Virus record (IMG/VR): IMGVR_UViG_3300048928_000183
Location: 1-28,254 of that record
Source of the DNA: a virus
DNA: 28,254 nt
Strand: one strand, 5' to 3'
The notes below the pieces were generated by a model, which did no database searches, had not been told where the DNA came from, and saw nothing but the letters and a program-made list of their open reading frames with translations. The position numbers were made by a program, and so were the translations under genes. Positions 1 to 6,177 of the stretch are shown here, one piece after another; position 1 is the stretch's first letter, and each line of letters begins with the position of its first letter.

Positions 1-215
1 ATCGCGCTGTAACAGGCCGCCATGATTTGCAGGCGCAGCGCCGCATTCTGCGGGCGGTCAGTCAGTATCGATAGCAGTGAACCATAGTCACGGCGCATGA
101 CGCGGGAACCGACGGGCGTGCGCAGAATGTCGCTGACCGACTGCTGAATGTGCGCCAGGTCTTCGACGCTGCGCCCCGTGTCGCGAGCCAGACCGATGTA
201 TTTGGCGTTAGTCAT
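1..215 (-). CDS. W: Baseplate protein gpW, partial (3' end outside window)
   Basis: Translation from the ATG at 215 starts MTNAKYIGLARDTG and runs open to the left edge, so only about the first 71 residues are present. The stretch TPVGSRVMRRDYGSLL followed by LRLQIMAACY is the signature of the gpW/gp25-like baseplate wedge family. In P2, gpW sits in the baseplate and is needed for tail completion. The start overlaps the stop of the upstream small ORF by 8 nt (ATGACTAA), which suggests coupled translation. Gene order V-(small ORF)-W matches the P2 VWJI baseplate operon. Identification is by family memory and context. Confidence 0.93.
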   Translation of the reverse strand, partial: MTNAKYIGLARDTGRSVEDLAHIQQSVSDILRTPVGSRVMRRDYGSLLSILTDRPQNAALRLQIMAACYSA

Positions 216-327
216 GAGCGCAAAGGAAAATAAGGCCAAGAATGGCAACCAACCACCAGCCGCCCGCATCGTTCGCCAGCATTCCCCCTGAAACTGACGC
301 ACAAAAAACTGATAAGAAAACATTCAT
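208..327 (-). CDS. Small membrane protein between V and W (39 aa)
   Basis: A 39-codon ORF (MNVFLSVFCASVSGGM...) starts at 327, just after the gpV stop, with a good ribosome site (GAGGAG, about 6 nt before ATG), and ends inside the gpW start (8-nt overlap). The second half, GGWWLVAILGLIFLCAHD, is one likely transmembrane helix, and the N-terminus is also hydrophobic. P2 has no gene I recall here. The tight packing on both sides argues that it is translated. Function unknown; a small inner-membrane protein made with the baseplate genes is all that can be said. Confidence 0.62.
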   Translation of the reverse strand: MNVFLSVFCASVSGGMLANDAGGWWLVAILGLIFLCAHD

Positions 328-340
328 TGAAAACTCCTCG

Positions 341-985
341 TTATCTGGCAGGCGCGCCGGTGTTGCCGCCGCCCGTCTGGACGCCACTGTGTTTATGGGT
401 ATGAACAACCACGCCGTTTGACGTGAGGCTGCCGCCTGAGTGGGTGATGTTGCCGGTTAGGGTGCCGCCCTGTTTCACCTCCAGGCTGCCCGTGGTGAGC
501 TTCTTGGTGCAGACCACCTCCGGCGTGTCGAGCGTGATGCGCGTTTTCGCCGTGCAGGTGATATCCGGTGCAGTCACAGCGACTTTTTCCGACGCGTTTA
601 CCGTGGCGGACTTGATACCGGTTGCCAGCAGCGCGCCGGTGTCCGGTTCGTACTCGATCACCGCGCCGTCAGGAAACGTGACGTGTACGGCATCTGCTGA
701 CGCCGACGGCGCAGGAAATTCATCAGAGAAAATGCCAGGCATCACAAAGGCGGTATCCAGCTCACCGCCCAGGCAAAACAGCAAAACCTGCTCACCGGTA
801 GACGGTGCCCACCAGGAACGCGAGCGCCCTGCGCGGGAGGTCAGCCAGTGCAGCCAGTCGGTGACGTTGCCGCCGGTGTTCACGCGACAGGTGCCCGCAG
901 CTAAATCCACCTCGGCAACGGTGCCAATGCGGATCAGATTGCGCAGCAGGCGCGGAATGTCGTTGTTTGGGATCGATGTATTCAT
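341..985 (-). CDS. V: Baseplate spike protein gpV
   Basis: 214 aa, close to P2 gpV (about 211). The N-terminal half has the family blocks WLHWLTSRAGRSRSWWAPS, GEQVLLFCLGGELDTAFVMPG and FPDGAVIEYEPDTG (OB-fold plus start of the beta-helix). The glycine/threonine-rich beta-helix leads to a C-terminal HxHxH-like tip (H195, H197, H199), matching the iron-binding apex of the membrane-piercing P2/phi92 spikes. It forms the trimeric needle at the end of the tail tube. No clear Shine-Dalgarno precedes the ATG (TTTTATCC only), unlike its neighbours, and a 7-bp hairpin lies at 997-1016. It is the first gene of the V-W operon. Confidence 0.96.
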   Translation of the reverse strand: MNTSIPNNDIPRLLRNLIRIGTVAEVDLAAGTCRVNTGGNVTDWLHWLTSRAGRSRSWWAPSTGEQVLLFCLGGELDTAFVMPGIFSDEFPAPSASADAVHVTFPDGAVIEYEPDTGALLATGIKSATVNASEKVAVTAPDITCTAKTRITLDTPEVVCTKKLTTGSLEVKQGGTLTGNITHSGGSLTSNGVVVHTHKHSGVQTGGGNTGAPAR

Positions 986-996
986 GGATAAAAGAA

Positions 997-1016
997 TGCC
1001 GCCCTGTCAGGCGGCA
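997..1016 (-). other. Hairpin just upstream of gpV start
   Basis: TGCCGCC-CTGTCA-GGCGGCA, a perfect 7-bp GC-rich stem with a 6-nt loop. On the minus strand it is followed by ATTCTTTT and then the gpV ATG 12 nt downstream of the stem. It looks like a weak intrinsic terminator or a leader structure. It occupies the place where a ribosome site would be expected, so it may limit gpV expression. Confidence 0.5.
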
Positions 1017-1027
1017 TACAATTTGAG

Positions 1028-1053
1028 GCGGGTTGTCTGTCAAAGGCACAACG
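1028..1053 (-). promoter_or_regulatory. Putative Ogr-type late activator site upstream of V
   Basis: On the minus strand this 26-bp block contains GTTGT-N11-ACAAC and matches the block upstream of O (8220-8245) at 20 of 26 positions, sharing CGTTGTGCC at one end and CAACCCGC at the other. P2-type late promoters are activated by Ogr bound to a TGT/ACA dyad centred near -55. Here the block ends only 42 bp before the V start, against about 70 bp for O and FI, so the spacing is unusual. Confidence 0.55.
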
Positions 1054-1691
1054 CCCAACCCAAGCCTAAATAACTGGGTCTAAAGCCAGTTCGTTTTGTC
1101 CGTTCATGTTGGTTCGCAGAGAAACACCTGAGGATTTTCCTCAGTCGTTCCGCCACCTGTAATCCGGGAGTCTGTTAATTATGGAAGTTATCACTCCTAA
1201 TTATTTTTCATCGTCCGAATCTATAAAAGCTCGCCAGTGCAAAACATAAGCTGAATCGTCCATTCCTTTAAAAAAAATAAAGTAGATACATTGTCAGCAT
1301 GGTTAATTGAGGCTAACCCCCTAAAAAAAATGATGTCAACAACCCGCTAATTTCTCGCAAGAAATTAGTTATGTAACTATTTTAATTGGTTTTTTTATTT
1401 TCTTGCCAAGAACTTCCCGTCAAAGGTTCCTACATACTCATAAAGAGACGCTAAAGGAAATCTAATAAAACACATCAATTAATTAAGATTATTCCTATTG
1501 AAGCAACACAGAACTTGTTAACTTTTGATTTTAATCAGATTATCATGAAGTTAAATAGCTGTTAAAAGGGATAACAAAACTCAAGAATCCTATAAAACCC
1601 CGTTCCAGGATAGTTGGTAGCATTTGAAACGGTGCCAGCTTGGCCTCGTTGACACTTCGGCAGTAATAATCAGTAAGCAGTGAGAGAATGT

Positions 1692-2387
1692 ATGATTAAG
1701 TCGATACTCTATTTTTTAGGTATTTGCCGGTCACCAAAAGGAACTTATCGGAAGATCAATGGAATGGAATATGAAAGGGTTTTTATTGTCGGTGATATTC
1801 ACGGCAACTTCTACAAGCTTAATCAAGAACTATTAAATGTAAGCTTTAATAAAGAAAGGGACCTTCTTATTTCAGTCGGGAATTTAATAGACTATGGTTC
1901 TGAGAACATTAACTGCCTCGAACTGATCGGGCAAAGTTGGTTTATCGCTGTACGTGGTAATCATGAAGAAATGGCTCTTGATGCTATAGAGGGTAAGAAC
2001 GCCGCATATTGGAAATCACATGGGGGGAGTTGGTATTTTAACCTGGATTTAGAAGAGGCAAGAAAGGCTGACATTTTAATAAGGAAAATTCAAAGCTTAC
2101 CGTTCATTATTGAGGCAAATGTTAAGGATGGAAAGCATGTCATTTGTCATGCTGATTATCCAAGTAACCATTACAAATTCGGGAAAAGCGTTGATCTCTG
2201 GAAAGTTAGCTGGAGCCGTGAAAGACTGTTTAATGCTATGAACGGGAATGGTAGAAAAATCAAAGGGGCAAAGCAATTCATTTTTGGTCATAGCGCATTA
2301 ACTACCCCCTTCAGAGACGGAAATCAAGTATGGATTGATACTAGCTCTTACGTAGGCTATGAGATAAACATTATACAAATCCAATAA
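1692..2387 (+). CDS. Lambda-type serine/threonine protein phosphatase, with altered active-site motif
   Basis: 231 aa from ATG 1692, preceded by GAGAGA; an in-frame GTG at 1680 would add four residues. The metallophosphoesterase motifs are in order: GDIHG (D35, H37), GNLIDYGSEN (64-71), RGNHEE (N90, H91), CHADYP (H153) and FGHS (H200). The whole protein tracks lambda phosphatase (ninI product), including DLLISVG and FNLD. The second motif is normally GDxVDRGxEN. Here the bridging-metal Asp is Asn (N64) and the DRG Arg is Tyr (Y68), so activity may be lost or changed. It sits alone on the opposite strand to the late genes, in AT-rich DNA, at the S-V junction where P2 relatives carry cargo genes. 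A role in lysogenic conversion is inference. Confidence 0.9.
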   Translation: MIKSILYFLGICRSPKGTYRKINGMEYERVFIVGDIHGNFYKLNQELLNVSFNKERDLLISVGNLIDYGSENINCLELIGQSWFIAVRGNHEEMALDAIEGKNAAYWKSHGGSWYFNLDLEEARKADILIRKIQSLPFIIEANVKDGKHVICHADYPSNHYKFGKSVDLWKVSWSRERLFNAMNGNGRKIKGAKQFIFGHSALTTPFRDGNQVWIDTSSYVGYEINIIQIQ

Positions 2388-2525
2388 GCATAAGTAATTT
2401 ACGTACATGCAGTTTTTTATTTTATTATTATTTTTTGCATGAAAATGAATAAGCTATTTTTTCTTGGCTTTTGATTTAGATGTATTACTCTGTAAAGCAC
2501 AAGCATAACGAAGTTTTTCACGAGG

Positions 2526-2561
2526 AAAGCTATGGGGCAATTAATAAAACCCTATAGCTTT
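2526..2561. terminator. Hairpin after phosphatase gene and downstream of gpS
   Basis: AAAGCTATGGGG and CCCTATAGCTTT form a 12-bp stem (one G-U pair on the plus transcript) with a 12-nt loop. It lies between the convergent ends of the phosphatase gene (+) and gpS (-). No tight T-run follows on either strand; the plus side is AT-rich and the minus side is not. A bidirectional terminator or insulator is likely but not certain. Nearby, CATGCA and TGCATG (about 2405-2441) flank an extremely T-rich tract. Confidence 0.5.
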
Positions 2562-2596
2562 ACTCATTATAAGTTAAAATATTTTTTAGCGTAACA

Positions 2597-3055
2597 TCAG
2601 TCAATATTCTTACGTAATATATCTAAAAAAGTCTGCTCAATGATTTCAAGGTCATCACGAATGAGTCCCAACAACGGGCGCGCCGGATATTGCATTTCCT
2701 TTGCACGGACGGAAGGACGATCCCGCAGCCCGTACTGATGCACTTTTGCCATCCGTTGCACCTGTCCGGTGAATTCCACCACCGCGTCGTCTGCGGTACC
2801 TTTGGCCTTCATGTATTTTGCCGTGCGCAGTTTGGCGAACATTTCCCGCTTAATGCGGCCTTTCTTTGCCCGTAAAAGCTGCGGCCGTCGCGGCGTGAAC
2901 GGCTGCCCCTTCGGCGTGACCTGCTGTTTAATGCGCTGCTGCTGATGTTTGCGCAGACGCTTCGCAATGGTCGCCGCCATCGCCTTCCGGCTTTGCGGTG
3001 AGAGCGCGGCAATCAGCCCCGCCAGGCGGGCATCAAACGCTGACAGTTCACTCAT
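2597..3055 (-). CDS. S: Tail completion protein gpS
   Basis: 152 aa, nearly the length of P2 gpS (150). Family hallmarks are the basic N-terminal half (KRLRKHQQQRIKQQ, TPKGQPFTPR) and the blocks VHQYGLRDRP and YPARPLLG. It belongs to the virion morphogenesis protein family that acts with gpR to finish the tail before head joining. The start overlaps the gpR stop by 8 nt. It is the last late gene before the AT-rich cargo region, with a hairpin 36 bp downstream. Confidence 0.95.
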   Translation of the reverse strand: MSELSAFDARLAGLIAALSPQSRKAMAATIAKRLRKHQQQRIKQQVTPKGQPFTPRRPQLLRAKKGRIKREMFAKLRTAKYMKAKGTADDAVVEFTGQVQRMAKVHQYGLRDRPSVRAKEMQYPARPLLGLIRDDLEIIEQTFLDILRKNID

Positions 3056-3515
3056 GCCACTGACTCACTAACTCGCCGTGCAGATACAGTTCACGCGGCC
3101 TTTCTACTGGCTCAGGCAGGGGCGGTTCCGGAAAGTGCTCCACATACAGACCGGCATCAATTTGTTTCACGATCACACGCTCGGTGAGCTGCACATCAAT
3201 CGCGATATCGTAGGAACCATCATCGAGCATATCGGCCTTAAATTTAAAGCCGGTCTGCTGCTTTTCCGGCGTCGCCATGATGTCCGGCTGGTTCTCACGC
3301 AGCCACGCCAGAATAGGGACAATAATCAGATCGCAGTCCTGGGCAAAGTTGGTGATCAGCAGCTCGGTCTGATACTGGTATTCAAACGACAGCGAACTGG
3401 CTAACGTGGAAACAATACGCCCGTTATCCACAAACATCCGCAATGTGTCGGGGCTGGTTTGCAGCACCGGCACGGCGTCAGTTAACGCTTTTCTCAGCTG
3501 GGCGGGTTTTAACAC
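3048..3515 (-). CDS. R: Tail completion protein gpR
   Basis: 155 aa, same length as P2 gpR. It starts MLKPAQLRKAL and contains QYQTELLITNF and LAWLRENQPD, typical of the P2 phage tail completion R family. The start codon is GTG at 3515, chosen because AGGAGG lies 6 nt upstream and no better start is near. It overlaps the LysC end by 38 nt and gpS by 8 nt. Acts with gpS at the head-proximal end of the tail. Confidence 0.95.
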   Translation of the reverse strand: MLKPAQLRKALTDAVPVLQTSPDTLRMFVDNGRIVSTLASSLSFEYQYQTELLITNFAQDCDLIIVPILAWLRENQPDIMATPEKQQTGFKFKADMLDDGSYDIAIDVQLTERVIVKQIDAGLYVEHFPEPPLPEPVERPRELYLHGELVSQWHE

Positions 3516-3768
3516 GGTGTTCCTCCTGGCATTGTTTGACCGCTTCCACCTGGAGGCCGCAGGCGGTCAGCGCGGCCTCCAGGTTTCTGACGTCACTGCT
3601 TAAGTCGCCGTTAGTGACCGGTGAGCTTGCCGGTATCGGGCAGCTCGTCACCGCCGGACAGCCAACGTAAATAATCTGCGGCGCTGGCGAAGGCGGGACG
3701 GGCGTGCATCCGGCCAATGCCGTCAGGCAGGCGAGCGCTATACCAGTCGCGCATTTCCTGATTTTCAT
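3478..3768 (-). CDS. lysC: Rz1-like outer-membrane spanin lipoprotein LysC
   Basis: The 96-aa ORF starts MKIRKCATGIALACLTALAGC, a short signal peptide with lipobox LAGC at Cys21. The mature part begins with a proline-rich run (TPVPPSPAP) as in Rz1 proteins and has further cysteines. The first 158 nt overlap the end of lysB in a different frame, the nested Rz/Rz1 arrangement, and its 3' end overlaps gpR. It would anchor in the outer membrane and pair with LysB across the periplasm to disrupt the outer membrane at lysis. The ATG at 3768 was chosen because it gives the signal peptide. Confidence 0.88.
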   Translation of the reverse strand: MKIRKCATGIALACLTALAGCTPVPPSPAPQIIYVGCPAVTSCPIPASSPVTNGDLSSDVRNLEAALTACGLQVEAVKQCQEEHRVKTRPAEKSVN

Positions 3769-4036
3769 TGAGTAACCTTTGAATGTGAACTTCACGGACG
3801 CGTGCCTGCTCACCCGCCCGTGAGAGCTGGATGCGCAGGCGTTGTTCCTGGCGTTCCCGCGATACGGCCTCATCGTGCAGGCGATTAATGGCGTTGTCGC
3901 GGCTTTCAATACCAGCGGACAGCGTGCCGATAATGCGCTGCGCCTGTTCGGCTTCATCATGCAGGCCACCAATACGCCAGGTTTGCAGCCCCGCCAGCGC
4001 GCAGGCTGCCAGCAATAAAATAATCACAATGCGCAT
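3611..4036 (-). CDS. lysB: Rz-like inner-membrane spanin LysB
   Basis: 141 aa. A single N-terminal membrane segment (VIILLLAACALAGL, residues 3-16) is followed by a long charged coiled-coil stretch (about 25-100) with many Glu/Gln/Arg residues, the layout of P2 LysB and lambda Rz. The end, YLRWLSGGDELPDTG, is a common LysB tail. The start overlaps the endolysin stop (TGATG). It is the inner-membrane partner of LysC. In P2, LysB mutants change lysis timing. Confidence 0.92.
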   Translation of the reverse strand: MRIVIILLLAACALAGLQTWRIGGLHDEAEQAQRIIGTLSAGIESRDNAINRLHDEAVSRERQEQRLRIQLSRAGEQARVREVHIQRLLNENQEMRDWYSARLPDGIGRMHARPAFASAADYLRWLSGGDELPDTGKLTGH

Positions 4037-4545
4037 CAGACTCCCCGCAGGCAGTAAGCCAGCTCATTCACACGGCGGCGTTCCAGCCCGGTGATGCGTT
4101 CACCGTTCACAAACACCCAGCGCGGCAACTGCTCGCAGGCGTCACGCCATCGACCTTTGTTGATGAAAAAACCTAACGTTGATTTGCACGCCGCCGTCAC
4201 GCCGACGTTAAACGCAAACGACACCACGGCGTCGTACACCGGCTGCGGCATGGCAACCGGCATACAGCGCGCAATGCCTTTCTCCACCCGCATCACGTCT
4301 TCCACCAGGTTGACGGCGGCCTGCCGTTCGCTGATTTGCGTTTGCGGCTTCACGCCTGCGGTGTGCCCGATGCCGTTTGTCCAGACGCCCGCGCTGCACT
4401 GATAGGCGGACAGGCGGCACCCCTCAAAATCAGCAATCAATGCCAGACCGGCGGCGGACGTTTTCAACGTGGGCGTTTGCGGCAGCAGCGCGGCAATCGC
4501 CAGGACGGCGGCGACGGCGCAGCGCCTAACGATTGATGGCTGCAT
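4036..4545 (-). CDS. SAR endolysin (GH24 lysozyme, gpK position)
   Basis: 169 aa. The catalytic triad follows E-8aa-C-5aa-T: E41 (FEG), C50 (AYQC) and T56 (VWTNGIGHT), with FAFNVGVTA and RRVNELAYCL further on, which marks the glycoside hydrolase 24 phage lysozymes. The N-terminus is a weakly hydrophobic, alanine-rich segment (residues 9-35) after two Arg, like the signal-arrest-release endolysins of P1 and phage 21. The enzyme is probably exported by Sec, held inactive at the membrane and freed when the holin depolarises it. Cys50 in the active site fits P1-type cysteine control. Overlaps the holin end by 20 nt; ribosome site GAGGGG. Confidence 0.93.
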   Translation of the reverse strand: MQPSIVRRCAVAAVLAIAALLPQTPTLKTSAAGLALIADFEGCRLSAYQCSAGVWTNGIGHTAGVKPQTQISERQAAVNLVEDVMRVEKGIARCMPVAMPQPVYDAVVSFAFNVGVTAACKSTLGFFINKGRWRDACEQLPRWVFVNGERITGLERRRVNELAYCLRGV

Positions 4546-4741
4546 TAATTTCCCCTCTGATGCCCATTTCTTTCAGCAGGCGGTAAGTTTTACGCCGGTA
4601 GTACCAGTTCACCAGGAAGGTCGCCACGCCGACGGCCGCACCGACTAAAAAGGCAATATCCTGATAAGACATCCCACCCAGCCAGGCCAGAAACACGGCG
4701 ATGCAGTAACAAATAAACGAGGTGATACGCTCCATGGTCAT
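4526..4741 (-). CDS. Small class II holin (pinholin-like)
   Basis: 71 aa from the ATG at 4741, which overlaps the gpX stop (TGATG); an in-frame ATG three codons upstream at 4750 is less likely. Two hydrophobic segments (about 9-25 and 31-47) and a highly basic tail (WYYRRKTYRLLKEMG) give a two-helix holin, shorter than the three-helix P2 gpY (93 aa). Paired with a SAR endolysin downstream, it is probably a pinholin that depolarises the membrane rather than opening large holes. A second start at MERITS could give an inhibitor/effector pair as in phage 21; this is inference. Confidence 0.85.
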   Translation of the reverse strand: MTMERITSFICYCIAVFLAWLGGMSYQDIAFLVGAAVGVATFLVNWYYRRKTYRLLKEMGIRGEINAAINR

Positions 4742-4944
4742 CAGTCCCAAAGTGAGACGGTTTCACTGACTGCGGGCAGGCTTATGTCCGGCAGCTCCAC
4801 CGCGTAGCCATGGGGCAATATTGCCCCGGCATTAGCCAACCCAATGTTAGCCGCGTAAACCTGTTCAACGACCGATTCCGTGCGCCCGTAGTACCGCCAG
4901 CAGAGCGAGTCCACGGTGTCGCCCTGTTCGGCAATGACTTTCAT
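4741..4944 (-). CDS. X: Tail protein gpX (LysM-like)
   Basis: 67 aa, the same length as P2 gpX. The pattern GDTVDSLCWRYYGRTESVVEQVYAAN is the LysM-like fold of the phage tail protein X family, ending LPHGYAVELPD. It is needed for tail assembly, probably at the baseplate hub. Start overlaps the gpL stop (TGATG) and stop overlaps the holin start, so translation is tightly coupled through the cassette. Confidence 0.95.
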   Translation of the reverse strand: MKVIAEQGDTVDSLCWRYYGRTESVVEQVYAANIGLANAGAILPHGYAVELPDISLPAVSETVSLWD

Positions 4945-5414
4945 CAGAGCAGCCCGATGATGCAGTGAGACACACCGGCGACGTCGCTGATCGCGTTGCG
5001 CCCGTCACGCCATAAATCATCAACGGTGCTTTCCACGATTTCGGCCTTTTTGCTGCCCTTGTCGGTGGTGTCGTTATTCGGGTAACGCTCCGCCAGGAAG
5101 GCGGCCGCAATAGACGCCACGGCGCGCTGATAGGCGCAGACCTTCACGCTTTCATCGTCAATCTGATCGGCAGGAACATCCGCCAGGCGTGTAAAGCCCT
5201 GCGAAATCTGCGCATCGCGAAAGCTGAACAGCTCGGCGTTCACTTCGGTCATGGCAAACTTTGCGGCCGTTCTCAGCCGTTTCGCCGTGACGGTGCCCTC
5301 CAGGCGCAGCGTGTCGCGCAGCTCAACCGGATCCACATCAGGCCAAAAGTGGGTATTTTTAATCGCGGGTTCCGTCGCGGCGTCCGGTTTCGGTGCAGGT
5401 ACAACAAGAGACAT
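4944..5414 (-). CDS. L: Head completion/stabilisation protein gpL
   Basis: 156 aa, P2-like length (169). Typical blocks: FWPDVDPVELRDTLRLEGTVT, LRTAAKFAMTEVNAEL, and YQRAVASIAAAFLAERYPNNDTTDKG. This family (GPL) is added to filled heads to stabilise them and prepare the tail joint. Separated from gpM by a 95-bp gap holding a large inverted repeat, and followed directly by gpX. Confidence 0.96.
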   Translation of the reverse strand: MSLVVPAPKPDAATEPAIKNTHFWPDVDPVELRDTLRLEGTVTAKRLRTAAKFAMTEVNAELFSFRDAQISQGFTRLADVPADQIDDESVKVCAYQRAVASIAAAFLAERYPNNDTTDKGSKKAEIVESTVDDLWRDGRNAISDVAGVSHCIIGLL

Positions 5415-5431
5415 AATGACCTCTGAATGGG

Positions 5432-5490
5432 GGGCGGTGGACGCCAGCGTCGGCCAAGGTCAAAGACCGGTCTCGGCTGGCGTGCCGCCC
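5432..5490. repeat. Compound inverted repeat between gpM and gpL
   Basis: GGGCGG-tgg-ACGCCAGC (5432-5448) pairs with GCTGGCGT-g-CCGCCC (5476-5490): 14 base pairs broken only by a small bulge. Inside the loop there is a smaller GGTC-AAA-GACC hairpin. No T-run follows on the minus strand, so it is not an obvious terminator. It may stabilise or process the late mRNA between the terminase/capsid and head-completion genes. Confidence 0.55.
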
Positions 5491-5509
5491 TGCGCGGGGC
5501 GCATGCTTT

Positions 5510-6166
5510 TTAGCTGCCGGATGCCTTTTTGATGGCAGACTCCAGGCGCTCAATGTCTTTTTTTACGCCTGATTTGCCGTCGAGAATTAAGGCATTTTTC
5601 AGACGCTCCAGGGCTAACGTGTCCTTGCCGCCGTCGCGGTAGAGATAGCCGATAATTTTGTGCAACTGGGCACGGACTTTATCGGGCATATCCTCAGCGT
5701 CGGTCAGTTCCAGCACTTCCAACATCAGCTCGATGCTGACCGGCTCACCGGCGGTGCGGGCACGTACAGCCTGGTCGATCACTTCCTCCGTGAAGGCACA
5801 GCCCGCCGTGCGGGTGCCGAAAGGCATCGCGAGCCTATGTTTAAAGGCGTAGCGGGCAATGTTCAGCGCACCGGCGATATCACCGGCGTCAATACGCCAG
5901 ATCATCACGGTCATCAGGATGGCATCCTGCGCGCCGTTCCCTTCGGCGAGTACGCCCGACACCCACGGGGCGTATTCCGGCAACAGCTTGCGTTTTAGCG
6001 CAGCCTTGTCCTGGAAGGACTGGATCTTGTGCAGTGCCTGTTTATCTGCATTGAGCTTTTGCATTTGCAGTTCGTAGCCGGTGGCATGGGTCAACTGACC
6101 GGCGGCCTGCTGTGCGGCGATGATGGCGGACTGTCGCAACATGTGACGACGGCAAGGGCTAATCAT
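5510..6166 (-). CDS. M: Terminase endonuclease subunit gpM
   Basis: 218 aa. Blocks ILMTVMIWRIDAGDIAGALNIARYA, MPDKVRAQLHKIIGYLYRDGG and GVKKDIERLE are diagnostic of the P2 phage small terminase subunit family. P2 gpM (247 aa) cuts cos together with the ATPase gpP. This copy stops about 30 residues early and lacks the lysine/proline-rich C-terminal tail I recall in P2 gpM. The start lies 11 bp after the gpN stop. It should act on the cos site proposed near 12072-12104. Confidence 0.96.
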   Translation of the reverse strand: MISPCRRHMLRQSAIIAAQQAAGQLTHATGYELQMQKLNADKQALHKIQSFQDKAALKRKLLPEYAPWVSGVLAEGNGAQDAILMTVMIWRIDAGDIAGALNIARYAFKHRLAMPFGTRTAGCAFTEEVIDQAVRARTAGEPVSIELMLEVLELTDAEDMPDKVRAQLHKIIGYLYRDGGKDTLALERLKNALILDGKSGVKKDIERLESAIKKASGS

Positions 6167-6177
6167 GACGTCCCCCT

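Larger units (their letters stand above)
986..1691. other. AT-rich non-coding stretch between V and the phosphatase gene
   Basis: About 700 bp with no convincing gene on either strand. Base composition changes from GC-rich phage sequence to AT-rich near 1150, marking the left edge of a cargo insertion. It holds the V activator block and hairpin, an inverted repeat CTGAGGA-TTT-TCCTCAG at 1128-1144, and a perfect 9-bp hairpin CTAATTTCT-CGCA-AGAAATTAG at 1347-1368 in a T-rich context. A TTGACA hexamer near 1650 could belong to the phosphatase promoter, but no good -10 follows at the right distance. Confidence 0.6.

Noticed and set aside
423-1073. Long plus-strand ORF opposite gpV
   Set aside because: Mirror of gpV codons in GC-rich DNA, without start signal or recognisable domains.
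1311-1330. GGCTAACCCC followed by an A-run, similar to the int terminator arm
   Set aside because: Only one arm is present and the match is 10 bp; no att core or hairpin can be built, so chance similarity is likely.
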